From assembly GCF_029227915.1 (NCBI RefSeq), contig NC_079878.1:19778001-19842000 (forward strand): DNA of 64,000 bases, in the 5' to 3' direction. The translations under genes were made by a program, and so were the position numbers. The DNA is from Hydractinia symbiolongicarpus. Lineage: Eukaryota > Cnidaria > Hydrozoa > Anthoathecata > Hydractiniidae. The notes under the pieces are model-generated. The model did not search any database. It was not told the origin of the DNA and worked only from the letters and a program-made list of their open reading frames with translations. Every line of letters starts with the position of its first letter. The stretch's first letter is position 1. Shown one piece after another: positions 1 through 12,200 of the stretch.

Positions 1-60
1 CGGAAACAAATTTTCATGCTATTAAAACAAAAAATACGATATTTTGCAAGCCCATAAAAA

Positions 61-212
61 TGTTTCCGTGTGTCCCCTCGTATAATTAATAGAACTTGCA
101 ACATTTTCTCCTAAAAGTTTTTGTTGCTGAAACAAAAAATTGGAATAATTCGTTTGTTTCAGCAACACAAAGTTGCAAGATAAAAAAATTCGATGAGGGG
201 CACAGTTAAACA
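61..212. repeat. Palindromic MITE-like element
   Basis: A nested inverted repeat. The outer arms read TGTGTCCCCTCG on the left and the complement of CGATGAGGGGCACA on the right. Middle arms are CTTGCAAC/GTTGCAAG, and inner arms are TTGTTGCTGAAACAAA and TTTGTTTCAGCAACA around a loop of about 18 bases. No coding capacity is credible. This is the form of a foldback or miniature inverted-repeat transposon. The family was not identified. Confidence 0.55.
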
Positions 213-380
213 TGATTTGTTACCGTGTCCCCATAGCTTTACACTGAATTTACAAAAAAATTACAGAAACCAAAATCGCAAACAACAGTTTCGTATTCTT
301 TTCTTTCCCGTAAATTGTTTACGCAACCACCTTCCAGCGTTTTTAACCTTTGAGGCCTGTAAATGAGGTTGCCAACTTAC

Positions 381-587
381 CCTATGACGTATAGCTGACA
401 TATCATCAAAAGTTAATATTTTGCTCTTTCGAAAATCTTCGCAAATCTTATTCTCCTGCGTCACTTGCCGTTTGATCAACTCAGCAGTAAGAACTGGTAG
501 ATGTATTTGTGTGGTTGTGATTCGTTGAGACACCCAACCGTTGTATCTTTTTCTTCCCTTGGCTTCGTGTCGAACAGAACTGTTCAT
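381..587 (-). CDS. First coding exon of an unidentified gene running off the left edge
   Basis: An ATG at 587 opens a 69-codon exon that ends at 381 in front of a strong donor (GTAAGT), phase 0. The peptide begins MNSSVRHEAKGRKRYNGW and continues as a basic, helix-prone sequence with no domain I recognise. A TATA box lies about 60 bases upstream, and no exon joins this one to the EF-hand gene on the same strand, so I treat it as a separate gene start. The rest of the gene lies beyond position 1 of the window; nothing convincing was seen in 1-380 apart from the repeat. Confidence 0.6.
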
Positions 588-646
588 TGATGTTTGTTGT
601 GTTTCTCGTAAGTTGTCGGATTTGTTGTTGCTCTAAATACGTGTTC

Positions 647-655
647 TTTTTATAA
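647..655 (-). promoter_or_regulatory. TATA box of the left-edge gene
   Basis: TATAAAA on the minus strand, about 60 bases upstream of the ATG at 587. This leaves room for a short 5' UTR with an A-rich ATG context. Supported by position and sequence only. Confidence 0.45.
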
Positions 656-1361
656 GCAGAACGGATATTAGCTCAGGCTCAGATAGGGAAATATTTTAAG
701 CATATGCTAAGTATATTGCTCAATGTACAAATGATATTTTCGCATTTTGCTAAAAACCTAAAAATTTAATCTAATCTATTTTACTTATATAACTTGCTCC
801 TAATAAACAACCCAAGCGTAATGTTTGAGACGGTAATTGTCTCGCTTATATACACCCTTGTTCCCAGTGTTTCACCTTTATGACAAACATGAAAATCAGG
901 GGACGAGAATGGGGTGAATTAACCTCGACCTCTCAAAATAATCATCTTTTAAAACAAAAAAGTAGCTACCTTTCTTTCCTGTTTTTCGTTGATGACGAAT
1001 TTTAATCGAATTTTTCCTCGCCCACCACAACTTGGAACTAACATATTTAGATTATCTGATATCTATAAAGAAAATGACTCGGTTAGCCAGTCATTTTAAA
1101 GAGAATTATCTTGCTAATATTTTAAACAGCTAGAAGTGAATTTAACCATCTTTTTGATAGATTTATCTACTTCGTTTTATTTACCAACCCACCAGATTAA
1201 AAGGACATGGGAACTAAAGTTGTTCTTACTTTGGAATTCTGTATTAGCTGTGGTGGAGCATCGTTTTCCGGAATCTAAGCAAGCAAATAAGATGTTTCTC
1301 TTAACAATTTAATTAGTTGTCGCTTATATAGAAAAATGATTTGCAGTTTACGCGAGATTTT
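656..1361. other. Intergenic region between the left-edge gene and the EF-hand gene
   Basis: No credible ORF, RNA gene or repeat was recognised. It presumably contains the 3' UTR of the EF-hand gene and the promoter of the left-edge gene. Confidence 0.5.
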
Positions 1362-4300
1362 TTATCGGATTATAAGAACTGTACATGCGCAATTGTAATT
1401 CCATTTGTTTATCAAAATACAGAATTTGTCCGGTGCAAAACATAAAAGAATCCGTACCGGTGCAAGTTTATCCGGTGTTATTTTCTTCTTTTTTATTGCG
1501 GCTTTCGAATTCACAAACAAAGCGTATGGTGGTTGAGCGTACGGACTTTTGTTATCAACCGACGATTCACGCAAACGATCTAAATGCCGTCGAATCTGTT
1601 GCTCAGAAAGCCCAATAAGTCGCGCGCCGTCTGCATAATGACGAATGACATGAGGCGCTTGCACTTTCTTGTATTTGCTGTGGTAGTAGCTGTATAAAAC
1701 ACACACATCAGTTACTTTTTTATGCAGGGAGACTTGCCTGCGATTGTGTCACCAGAGACAGAGGAAAGTTAAAAGAAGCAACTTCGTTCCCACTTTCCAC
1801 ATGTTCTATCTTTTTCAAGGAAAATAGCGGTCTGACGAGGAAAGCGACGGTTCTAATTTTCTTTTAGAAAAAATCGAATTACATTCTATTGTTTTATAAG
1901 AATATGCCTTATTACAATGGCTAGGCTGGTATTTCAGGTTGAAAATAATTAGGCCTATTGTTTAAAAGAATGTAGAAATAAGAATAATGAGTAACCTGGT
2001 TGGAATTTTGATATTTATATAAAAAAGCATACATATCACGATTCAAAGGTTCACACTTGACAATTTTTTAGCAAAAAAAATACAAGCTGGCGTATGGAAC
2101 AGAACAAAAGCAACAACTTAATGACGTAAACTATTCTGCACCGTAAGAAATTACTTTAGGGGCGAAAACAGAAAAAAAGACTGTGAACGAGTCTTGTGAG
2201 ATTTAAACATATTGTACGATTTCTACAGCAAATATTAATTCTTCCTTGTACGGATATTTTTTGTCCCCTTTTAGTACTTCCCCTTTACAGTTGTTTTCTA
2301 ATGAAGATTTCGTTATAGTGTAACATAGGTCTTACCCGACGATTTCATTGATAGAGTGCAAAGCGGATTTCTTCATGAATTGAGTGAGAGCATCGAATAA
2401 TAACACTTCTCGTTGCTTTCGTTCCTGGTCGTCAACAAACACTAAAAAAAAATTTCAAGGATCATTTTTGTGGAATGATGAGCTTTTTATGCTAAAATTA
2501 ATTTCCCTTTATCTTTATTGTTATTTATGGAAAGCCTAAGATCAAAAACGTAAGGTCTGGTATCTGTTTATCAAAATAGATTTAACATTTTACGATTTTT
2601 TTTCTTTGACTTTGCACATTTTTTTATCCTAACAATTTCCCGAATTTATAGATCTAAGTGCGCATGCCTGAATCACGCAAGCTAGCGCAAAAAAATTGAT
2701 CACCACCTTAAGTTCAAAGATTAAAAACTAGGCTCCTAATCCTTGAAGTTGATGTTCAGAGATTTGCAAGTTTTTGTATCGTTATTCAAATATCGTTAAT
2801 CAACTTTGCTTCCCACTCGACACCTATGCAGATAGCAAAAAACGACGAGAAAATCTATTTGAAGTAATTTCACTTAAATTCTACAAAGTAAGGTTAATAT
2901 AAAAAAGTCACGGCTGTATCACTTACTGACACTTTCAAGGAATCGTTCTGTGTTTGTCATCAGTTGTAAAAACTCTTCAAAATCAATCTCCCCATTTCCT
3001 GAGAATATATAAACGTAAAATATGTATAACCTTACTCCTCAGTTGTATTGTGCCAAGAAGTTATGTTGTTTGTAAAAAATACAAATCGCTACTTCGTAGT
3101 ATGCAAAACTTGTGTTTTAATTCAATTGGCGAAATTTACTAACATACAAGGAAGTTGCACGAAAGTCAGACAAGTTAGAAAAAACACAAGATCGTCGACT
3201 TAGTAATTAAATGACCTCTTTATATTATACTTGAAAAAGATACGCGTGTGTCAAAAATGTAGTGAAAAAAACAAAAAAGTGTTTTTTTTGGCAACGTGTA
3301 AGCCTAAACGTTTAAATCTTTAAAAACATATTATATAGTGGTTTGGCAATAATTCCTGATTTCTAAAAAAAAATTCGGCAAGAATAAGGGTGACCAAGGT
3401 TTCTAAATGTTACACGTTATGGGCTCCTTAGGCAAATGGCCTTAGCATAGAAAAGGAAAAGCCAATTGTTCGGATCGTTCGGATTATTCGCCTACCTATA
3501 CAAATTATTAGCTAGAAAATATTTTGATGTAACATAGGTTTAAAATAACTGGGAAATTTGCCACAAATGTGTACAAACAAAATACGGATATCATATAGAA
3601 GCAATCTACCGTCTTTATCCATGCTTGTCAATACATCGGCAATCTCTTCTGTTGAAAGGTGAATATCGGCTGACTTTAAAGCTTCGTCGAGCTCTTCTGC
3701 GTCTATGGTGCCTCCTCCGTTGCTGTCAAATAAGTCAAATACTTCACGAAATGCTAAAAAGAAAAAGAAAAGATACAATAAAACCTTCTTGGGAGGTTTA
3801 AAAACAGCAACAAACAGTTTGCTAAGGACTCGTTTTGTGCTATAAAATTTTCCCACAAATTGTGGTTTATCTCGCAACTCTCCAACCTAAGTAATATAAT
3901 CGGAAGGTTCCGTCTCAATACAAAAATCTAAAAAAGCCATGGTGATGAGGTTGCAATAACCCTTTTCCGTAGGGAAATATATCATTCCTGCCTTTTCCAC
4001 TTCTTTTCCTGGATGGAGGCAGGACACTAAATTTTTTTACAAACCTATTTTTTGATCTGCAGTGAGTACATCTTGACCTTTTCTTCCATTTAGTAAATTA
4101 TGTCGAATCGCATTTGCTTGCACAACAGATCTAACCCTATGAAGGTAAGTTATTTAAGAACTAAGTTGAACCCTTTAAAAAGTGGAAAAACGGCTATTTT
4201 AGTCAGATAATGCTTGAGGGGCGGGTGTTTATTATTTAAGTGTGCAAAAACCATATTTGCGAAAAAAAAAGATGCGAAATGTAAGTCATAAATTGAGGTA

Positions 4301-4511
4301 TTATAAGTCTTTTCGTTATTTCGCGGAAATTTACTTTCGCAACATTCTTCCTAAAATTCCTAAAAGTTTGCCAGATAAGAGAAAGAGAGAGGACAAGAGA
4401 ATTTGAAAAACACACTGCTTACTGTCTTAGACTCTCTTGGCTGGGATGCGGGATGAACAACGAACCCCTCCGACGCAGGTTGTTATTGAATGGCATCTCA
4501 AGCTTGTTCAT
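1362..4511 (-). CDS. EF-hand calcium-binding protein, complete six-exon gene
   Basis: The exons read 4511-4423, 4136-4045, 3753-3610, 2998-2927, 2441-2336 and 1689-1362. All have GT-AG borders and together make 831 nt, a 276-residue protein with no internal stop. Two canonical EF-hand loops are visible. The first is at about residues 70-81 (D-S-N-G-G-G-T-I-D-A-E-E) and the second at about 106-117 (D-K-D-G-N-G-E-I-D-F-E-E), each with acidic residues at loop positions 1, 3, 9 and 12 or close equivalents. This arrangement is centrin/calmodulin-like. The N-terminal 55 residues are basic, and the C-terminal 150 residues are helical and lysine/arginine-rich without a known domain. By family it should bind calcium and change partner binding; the partner is unknown. 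The last exon's 3' limit is simply the first stop codon, so the final 30 residues are less certain. Confidence 0.85.
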
Positions 4512-5859
4512 GGCGACAATGCTGTGTGGATTATTGTGGTGTATGTGCGTATGTGTGTGTCACTTTTGTGTCGGCTCACATCGCCACTTGTGTGGTCGAT
4601 GCTTATTTGACGTCAGTTTTGTTTACCAACATGACGTAATAAAATGACGTCACAATAACAACAATTGTGTATCTAACATTGTGTATGTGACATCAGTTCG
4701 ATCAAGATTTCTTCTATATTTCTTGAACAAAAACATTTGATATCCTTGGTTGAAAAATATTTCGGTAAAAAGAAACTTACTTTTACAATGAAAAACCTTT
4801 TTTTGATGATTTTTCGGTCAAAAAGATAGACATAATAATGCTGTCTTAATGCCGAGAACTTTATTGCTGACTTGGCTGACGGACAAAAAGACACACAGAT
4901 GGCGAGCATTATGATATAGGCTGATCTTTAGCTTGTTGATGAATCCACAGGTTCTACGTTGTACGTTTTAGTTTAAAGTTTTAATTTCTGACAGCGTTAA
5001 AGGAGCTACGAACCGGTTAAAATGCTCACATTCCGTTTATTCCCCGCACATATTAAAAATCCGACAAACGCGTTTTGCGCAATGAACAGACCAGCGCACT
5101 TTGCACTTTGTTTAATATTTTTTTCCGAAAGGTATATTACAAAGAAATATTTCAGGCAGATTCATTCTGGTTGAAAACATAACCAAAGCTGGAGAAGATA
5201 AAAATTCTAGATATATCTATATGTTCGAGTCTGTTAATTACATACATGCCGGAAAAATAGCCATTTTTGTTTTCCGCGCCATCGGCTCGACTTTCGTGTA
5301 AGTCACTTACGCCGAAAACCAACAGCCGTTCCGTAGCCCCTTTAATGTATTTATCATATATCTTATTTTATTCTTGATGTTTTTATTACACTAAGTATAC
5401 ACACATTACGTTATTTCAAAAGAAGAACCAATTTGTATTATTTGATTGGAGTCGAAATATAAAGCCATTATTAATATTATTATTATGATATTTTAACACG
5501 AAACCATTATATACGACGGCCCAATCAACTTTACATGTGACTTTGGCACTTTTTCGGCCATTTTATAAATTTGGTAAACAGCATTAACTTGCGAATTCTC
5601 TGCAGCCGGAAGTGCTTTGAAATGATTAGGTTAGGTAAGTAGGGTTTAAAATGCGCTAGTCGCATAAATAGCACATTTTGAGAGTGGGAATCTCACCTAT
5701 CTATAACTTAAGATCCTAAGTCCGCTGCAAACATTGTCAAATGAACTTTGACAAGCTCAAATTGGTGGATCTAGTATAGAAATCGTCTATAAACTACTTG
5801 TGGGGATGGACCTTAAAATTTGTTAACTTGTCTTCATTTATTTTGTCAGGGATCGCAGC
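4512..5859. other. Intergenic region upstream of the EF-hand gene
   Basis: No credible coding exon seen. Around 5200-5350 the sequence has TE-like patches (GTAAGTCACTTACG-type short palindrome), but no element boundary could be fixed. A short inverted patch rich in TTTCGC/GCGAAA at about 4260-4345, inside the EF-hand intron, may be a decayed MITE. Confidence 0.35.
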
Positions 5860-8593
5860 TTAAAGGTACTGTCCAGTAAAAATATATTAACAAAAAAGTA
5901 TTCTGAACTGAATTGCACTTTTCTTTTTTTTTGCGAAAATATAAGTGATTATATTTCTAAAGTTTTACAACTCGAATAACATTTCCTTTATGTTTACAAA
6001 TTTTTCATATCGCACGTTGTCGAAAGCAAATTTATACCGAAGCCATTCTACATGAAAGGGAGGCTAAAATAATATTTTTGTTGTGACGTAAGCGTTGGGT
6101 TCTCGGCGAATCAAAACATTGTAAATAGGAAATGATTGTTTTACTCTGAACAATATTACCAGATTAAATTTAATTTTTTTTTAATATTTTACCCCCTTTT
6201 TAAAAAAATGTAGCAATTTATGAATATTTAATTTCAAAGCATGCAACTCACTTTCAGAGATAGAACTTTATGTCCCTGTCCACACAAACAGAATGTCTGT
6301 CTCTACACAAATTAAAGTAGATTATTTTAAAGCTGCTTTATTTTTTGTGCCGATACTGAGACCAGACGCGGGTAAGATAATTTACGTAAAAGTATATCTA
6401 CGCAGACATCCGTTTGAGTGGCCGATGCTCAAACGCAGACAGCATCGTGCGATGATGAAATGAAAAAATCTGACGCGACATTACAAGTTAAAATCCTTGA
6501 CGAATCTGAATCATTTTTTGTAATATACCAAACTATCAACTGTTGTTGTCATATCGTACATATATCGTACTCCAGTAAACCGACCAGCAAAAGAAGAAAG
6601 TATAGAAAATACAAACGCGTTAAATAAATTTTATTTTTGGTAACTTTATACTTCCTCGCCAATTATAAACCTCGTTCCCAGTACCCCTATTCTATTACCA
6701 AAGCTACCTCAATTAGCGAACAAAAAGAAATACTTGGTTCGAGGTTATTCATATTTATACTTTTTATACCGTAATGCTTCGAATAAACGCCCATTAAACG
6801 CCCCCAGAAAAAAGATACCGCACGTGGATTAAAATTGTTTAAATAACACTTGGGGCATGAAGAAAAAACCCCAGTAAATTCGGACCTGCTATGGTTTCCA
6901 ATTATTTTGTCAAATGAAGAAATTATATACAATTAAATCCATGATAAAATGTCTGTTCCGCCTGTAAGTGCAGTTTTGCAGACTTGATTCATCCGTGCTC
7001 CGTCGGCGTTCACCTCCGCATAAGTTAAGAACCGCATGGCTGGATTTCTTGTGTAAGACCTGGTCACCAACGACGAAGGGGCCAGGCAAAAGAGATTCAT
7101 GTCTACGTAGTTCTTTTAACTAAGTCAGGAGTCGGTGAATTAGCTAGGATGGTTAGGTTGGCTATGAATAGGCTTGCTCGTGGATGAAAAGGACCAGGAC
7201 TATTCGATAATTCTGAGATCTAAAAGTGTCCGAACAAGACGGAAATCTATCAACGTTTTGTCCGACAAAAGTTCTAAACGAGCTAAGGACATGTCCGACC
7301 AAACTGGAAATGTGGCGGGCATTTTGTCTGACGAGACTCCAAAAATTATTTCGAGGGCTGCCATCGCACGCTATAAAATGGGATTTTATAGGTTGATTTT
7401 TAAAACTCAATATTTATTTTTCAGGCGTGCGATTAATTGCACGCCTGAAACGATTTACGCGTGTGCTACGGCGTGCGCGTGCGATCGCACGCTTCTCCTG
7501 AAAAAGACTGTTGTTTTTAATTTACAATCAAATATTCTCGTCGTCAACTTCATTTGTCCGAGAAAAATCAACTTCAGGTATTTCTTCACCTTCTTTGAAG
7601 CCAGTATACACCCCATTCGTACTTGGATATTTTTTACGTATCTTAGACACGACACAAGATGGTATAACCCGACGAACGCCTTTTCCCAAGTGGTTATGAA
7701 CAAACCAACAGAATTGGCGGTATGCCGCATATCGATAAGATCTAAAAATATCATCCTCAAATAAGATTGGAAATACTATGACAACAGAAATTTCAAGAGT
7801 GCTAGCGACTTACTTTTTTTTAAGTCCACGGCTTTCCCGATCGTGGAGAGCGACTAACGCTGTCCACAAAGTGTTCTTTAAAATCACAACCACGTTGAAA
7901 TCTTCGCGCTCTGTTTAGTATGCTCTGTTATACATTTCTTATCTAAAACACAATAGAAACCTTGTACCCAGGCGCTCATTTATAATACAACCAGTAGAAA
8001 AATGTGAGGTCAAATTATATAGGTACCGTAGCTGCAAGTATTTTATAGTGTCCACCTTGTTACAGCACAAACACTCAACAGCTGAAGGCATCCTCTCGCA
8101 CTTTTCACATAAGCACCAATCACTGACATCTATCTATGTGCGAGAAGCAGCGGGTGATTCTGGTGCGTCTGGTTCATCGTCATTATAAGAGGGAATTTGT
8201 TGTTTGTTATTGGGTCGTTCTGGCTCAAACTGAAATCCAATTATGTTTATATTTCTGCTTGTGAACATGATAGATAAACGTAAAAAAATTCTGTTAGGAA
8301 TATCATTAACTTTTTTTTCTTTATTTTTCTTTCTGCACGCGGCAGTCTCTACACGGGGGTAACCCAAAGAATACGTCATTGCATAAATTGCGCATATTAA
8401 TGTTTTTACCCAGTCCTTTTCCGCGTTCGAAGTTCAGTAAAGATGGCGATTGAGAATGGCATGGTCAAGTAAACAAATTCAGTTTAAACTTATGAAAGAC
8501 AATTTTGGTTGTATTTAAATACTTTTTTCTTTACTTTTGTGCCGAGATGTAACTAATATCAAGTTTTAATTTTTTACCGGACAGTACCTTTAA
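5860..8593. mobile_element. TTAA-flanked DNA transposon, Kolobok-like, 2,726 bp
   Basis: The element body is 5864-8589. Left terminus AGGTACTGTCCAGTAAAA and right terminus, read on the minus strand, AGGTACTGTCCGGTAAAA form terminal inverted repeats of about 20 bases. Each end is bordered by TTAA (5860-5863 and 8590-8593), the target duplication used by Kolobok and piggyBac elements. PiggyBac ends normally begin CCC, so a Kolobok-like assignment is preferred. On the plus strand around 6290-6490 there are decayed S-x-x-T-Q-T/QTQT-like peptides, as found in transposase regions of this group, but no intact transposase. The minus strand carries the ballast-domain pseudogene at 7528-8268. Confidence 0.7.
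7528..8268 (-). pseudogene. P2X7 C-terminal 'ballast'-like zinc domain gene inside the TTAA transposon (broken)
   Basis: Three exon-like blocks lie at 8268-about 8040, 7942-7814 and 7741-7528. Block 1 starts near MFTSRNINIIGFQFEPE, then has an acidic linker. After an in-frame TAG at 8134 it encodes SDWCLCEKCERMPSAVECLC, with the W-C-x-C-x2-C-x3-P spacing of the P2X7 intracellular ballast domain. Block 2 has C-I-T-E, then a frame break, then TLWTALVALHDRES. Block 3, joined by a good GTAAGT...TTTTAG intron, reads [20 protein letters not shown] and then [14 protein letters not shown] and G-V-Y-T-G-F, the hallmark C-terminal motif of that domain. Around 7905-7928 a 14-base near-tandem duplication (ACAGAGC repeated) accounts for the frameshift. 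The function of free-standing ballast proteins is unknown; in vertebrate P2X7 the domain is cytoplasmic and binds zinc and nucleotide. Confidence 0.75.
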
Positions 8594-9239
8594 GTTAGTT
8601 AATTTTCAAAACTTTTGCAGAAATATAAATTCAGGGTAATACATTTTCGCTAAATTAATCAACTACAGGTAGTACTGGTAGTCATGTAAATCGATCCTTT
8701 CTACTTAGCATTTAGCATGATAATAAGATTACCGTGTTTGCACGGCTTTCATAGCTCCAATTGCAGCTTTAAATGTAATATAACCCTCTTTACAGGACCT
8801 TCGTAGACAGCTGCACCATTAGAAACTGGAAAGGCTATCCTGGGTAAAAAATTTAAATTCAATAGTAATAAAGGTATATTTGACGCTAAAGAGTACTTCT
8901 TTAGGACAAAGGTTACATTGTTGATTTTTGTTTAATTTACAAGGATGGATCAAAGCTACACTGAGAGAAAATAAACAGTGTTAAAAACAACGCATTATGT
9001 TAATGTTTTGTCAAAAGATTTTCATTCAGACACCTCTTACGCTTACTCTGTACTGTTATTTATATGGAAAAATACAAACTCACAGATTGAAGATAAAGAT
9101 TGTTTCTCATTCTAAAACACTTATCATAATATCGCAACAACTTGATGAAGACTGTATTTAGCATAACATGAACTGTAAAACGTAACCGTGTTATGACTTC
9201 GGTAAGCTCATTTGAAAGTTTGTAAAAAAAAAGAAAGAC
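8594..9239. other. Downstream flank of TAB1
   Basis: No coding signal recognised; likely holds the TAB1 3' UTR. Confidence 0.4.
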
Positions 9240-12200
9240 TTAAATACCGAAATACTTTCCATCCAAAAATTGCGAAAAAACCACCCGTTCTCCGCCCATT
9301 TCGTCCACTTTCTTTAAAAACTCTGTGAAACTCACATGAGCTTTAATTCGTCCGTTTGCGTCTGTTTCCAAAGGTTCCGCAGGGCGGTTAAACAACTTAG
9401 TCCTATCTTGAACGGGTTCCATATCGGTATTTGCGGATGATTCCTGATTCTCTTTGTTTGAGTTGCTGGTAACACTAACTGATTTAATCGACTCGCTCGT
9501 TTTTGGGATCAACAGTGGAGCTTCCTTATCTGTTCTCGGCCGAAAAAATTCCCTTTGCTGCTGATCGGTAAAACCGCGGAACAATTGTGCGCCTGTATCA
9601 TCGTTACGCGGGGAGTAATTGTTCGTTTTCGAGTTTCCAGGCAAGGGTGTTTGTTGCTGCGGGTAGTATGCAGCCATAGATGGATTATTGTCAGCCTCTC
9701 CGTGAAAGTCTTGATTGTTTGTGACGGTCACAGTTAATGGTGACTGCATACGAATTTGAGAGTGTTGTTGTTGTATGGGTGAAGATGGGCTACCTCCCGC
9801 TGTTTGACGGTTAACATTGTCGTGTGGAATGCTTGGTAAAAACGCTCGTTGCACTGGCGGTTGTGGAATTATTAGAGGTGTCAATACAGCTGCCTTCTTA
9901 GCTTTAATACCAACGGAGCTAAAATTTTAAAACGTTTATATAAGAAAAAACAATCCGACCTTTAACAGATAGGGTTTTACATAGGTACCAATTATTGGGT
10001 GACAAAGTTATACTGTATCCACGGTAAGTTTTCGCGTACTGTCGAAGACGTTGAGTTTCAAAACACTCACACAAAAAATTGACGCGATCCACGCCAATTT
10101 GGATTTTTTCATTTTTCCACACACTAAAATATCGAGTAGATAACGAATGCGCTTTAGGCTCGATAATTAAAAGTACTTAAGACAAAAAGTGTCAGCAACT
10201 TCGTTTCCATATCTCTGTAAAAATGCTTAATTAGTCCACGTGGCATGCAAACATTCGTTCTCACTTATGCCGATGCGAAAAGTAAGAAAGCCTCGTGTTC
10301 AAGAACTTACGTGAACGGTACGATAGGCTTGCCAAGTTCAGCACTAAACAGTCGAACCAACAACGTCATGTCCTCTCGCTTGATACAAGTTTTATGCTGT
10401 GATTTTAAGTATTGTTCTGAATGCAAGAGACAAATTTGATCGACAACCGACTGTGCCACACCTTTAATTGTTGTCTGTTTCATAATACTTTCTCCAACCA
10501 TAAACGCAATGTTGTTGTTAACCTGAAAAAAGATTAAAACTCGTCCACAAGATTTAAACTGGTGAGCACAATCCTTACGATCTGATCCATCCATCTCGAC
10601 TATGCTTGCTCTTAAATAATCAAGTTTGATTTCTCGAGCAGTGAAAATTAACACTTTTTGTTTTAATGGAATGAATAAGACATTTTATGTAATCGAATTT
10701 GAATGAAATTGCTTGGGCTGGAATATTTTCTATTTTCTACAGGTTACCAAAAAAGTAACAAAAATACCTGCTCAGGAGGAGTTCCCGTAGCTTCCTGGTA
10801 AGCTTTATATACACCCTCCGACATCATGAACAAAAATTGCATCGAAGCATCAATTTGCTCTCCACCGTGTACGGAAGGTGTGGACAGAATTGGCTCTTCT
10901 TTAGCGGAACTATAGAAAAGACGTGTCTCTTACATTATACAATACTTTTGCTATTGTTGATCATTTGTTTTTCTGATTATGCTACTTTAACTTTTACACC
11001 AGAGTATGTACAAAGTCAAGGTACGAGGTAAATCCCCATAGCAAATTAGTTTAAAAAATTCCAAAAAATCCTCGTGAGATTCGACAGGTTAAAACCTAAA
11101 ACACATTCTACTCGGGTTCGGGTTACAATCCCATTAGGACCATCTTTCAAATACGAAAAACGAAGTCATAGCATTATGCACGTCATAACGCTGTGCCTTA
11201 CAGTGTTTGACGTAATACCTTAACTCAGCGATGTTTTTGTAGCCTCCTTTTAGAGCCCAATCTCCTAAACTTCGAGTAACAGTCAGCAAACCAGAAACTT
11301 GCAGTTTTTCGATATCCAATCCAAGTGAGTCCAATCGACGTAACTCGGAGTTGGATGATATAGTGTGGTCTGTACTTAACTGAAAGAAAAAAAGATTACA
11401 GAATAGGTTTTATCGTTAAAAAAGTGAAAAGAAAACATGTTTAAATCAAGTGGATATTGTTGACAAGTTAAAATAGGAACTTATTTTAATCTTAGTTGTA
11501 AAAGTATTTCATTGCTATTTTTATTCGTTTAAAAAGTCAAATAAGTTGCCAAGTTACCTATTAAAACCACATTCCCATAAGTTTAACATTCGGCCAAATT
11601 AAACTCCTACCTACACTTGCCTTTAATAAATTTAATAAAACAAAACACAATTTTACAATTTTTTAAATTGATATTTAATCAACAAATTACCTGCACTACA
11701 CCCTGCTCTCCACTGTTTTCGTCGAGACGACACAACACAGCTCTCGCGTCGCCAACATTTGCAACATACAGTCGTGATTTATGTATTAATGCGATGACTG
11801 CGGAGCATCCTCCCGATATTTGTACATCAAGTTCTTGGAGTCGTTGAAATAATGTGGGGAATCGCCGGAATGCTTCACCTTGATTCATACGCTATAAATA
11901 AAGTACGATAAACATGACACTATGAAAACAGTTCTTTTTTTATACCAACTGAATAAACAATATTAAAATGGCGCAACAAAAACAACAACAACAACAAAGA
12001 CAACAATAAACAAAATTAACACTATATAACAACAACAATAAACAACAACAAATTTGAACCTTCTATACATTACCTCAGGCATTTGTTCTTCCAAATTCAT
12101 TTTTTCCATAAGGGCGTCATTTATAAGATCATCCACGAAACCCTTTGCAACACCTTCAAACGCCTCTTGCAGCTTGGCACATACTTCCCGATCTGCGTAA

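Noticed and set aside
7174-7764. 196-codon plus-strand ORF
   Set aside because: It is the antisense shadow of the ballast-domain exons and linker inside the TTAA element; it has no similarity and low-quality composition.
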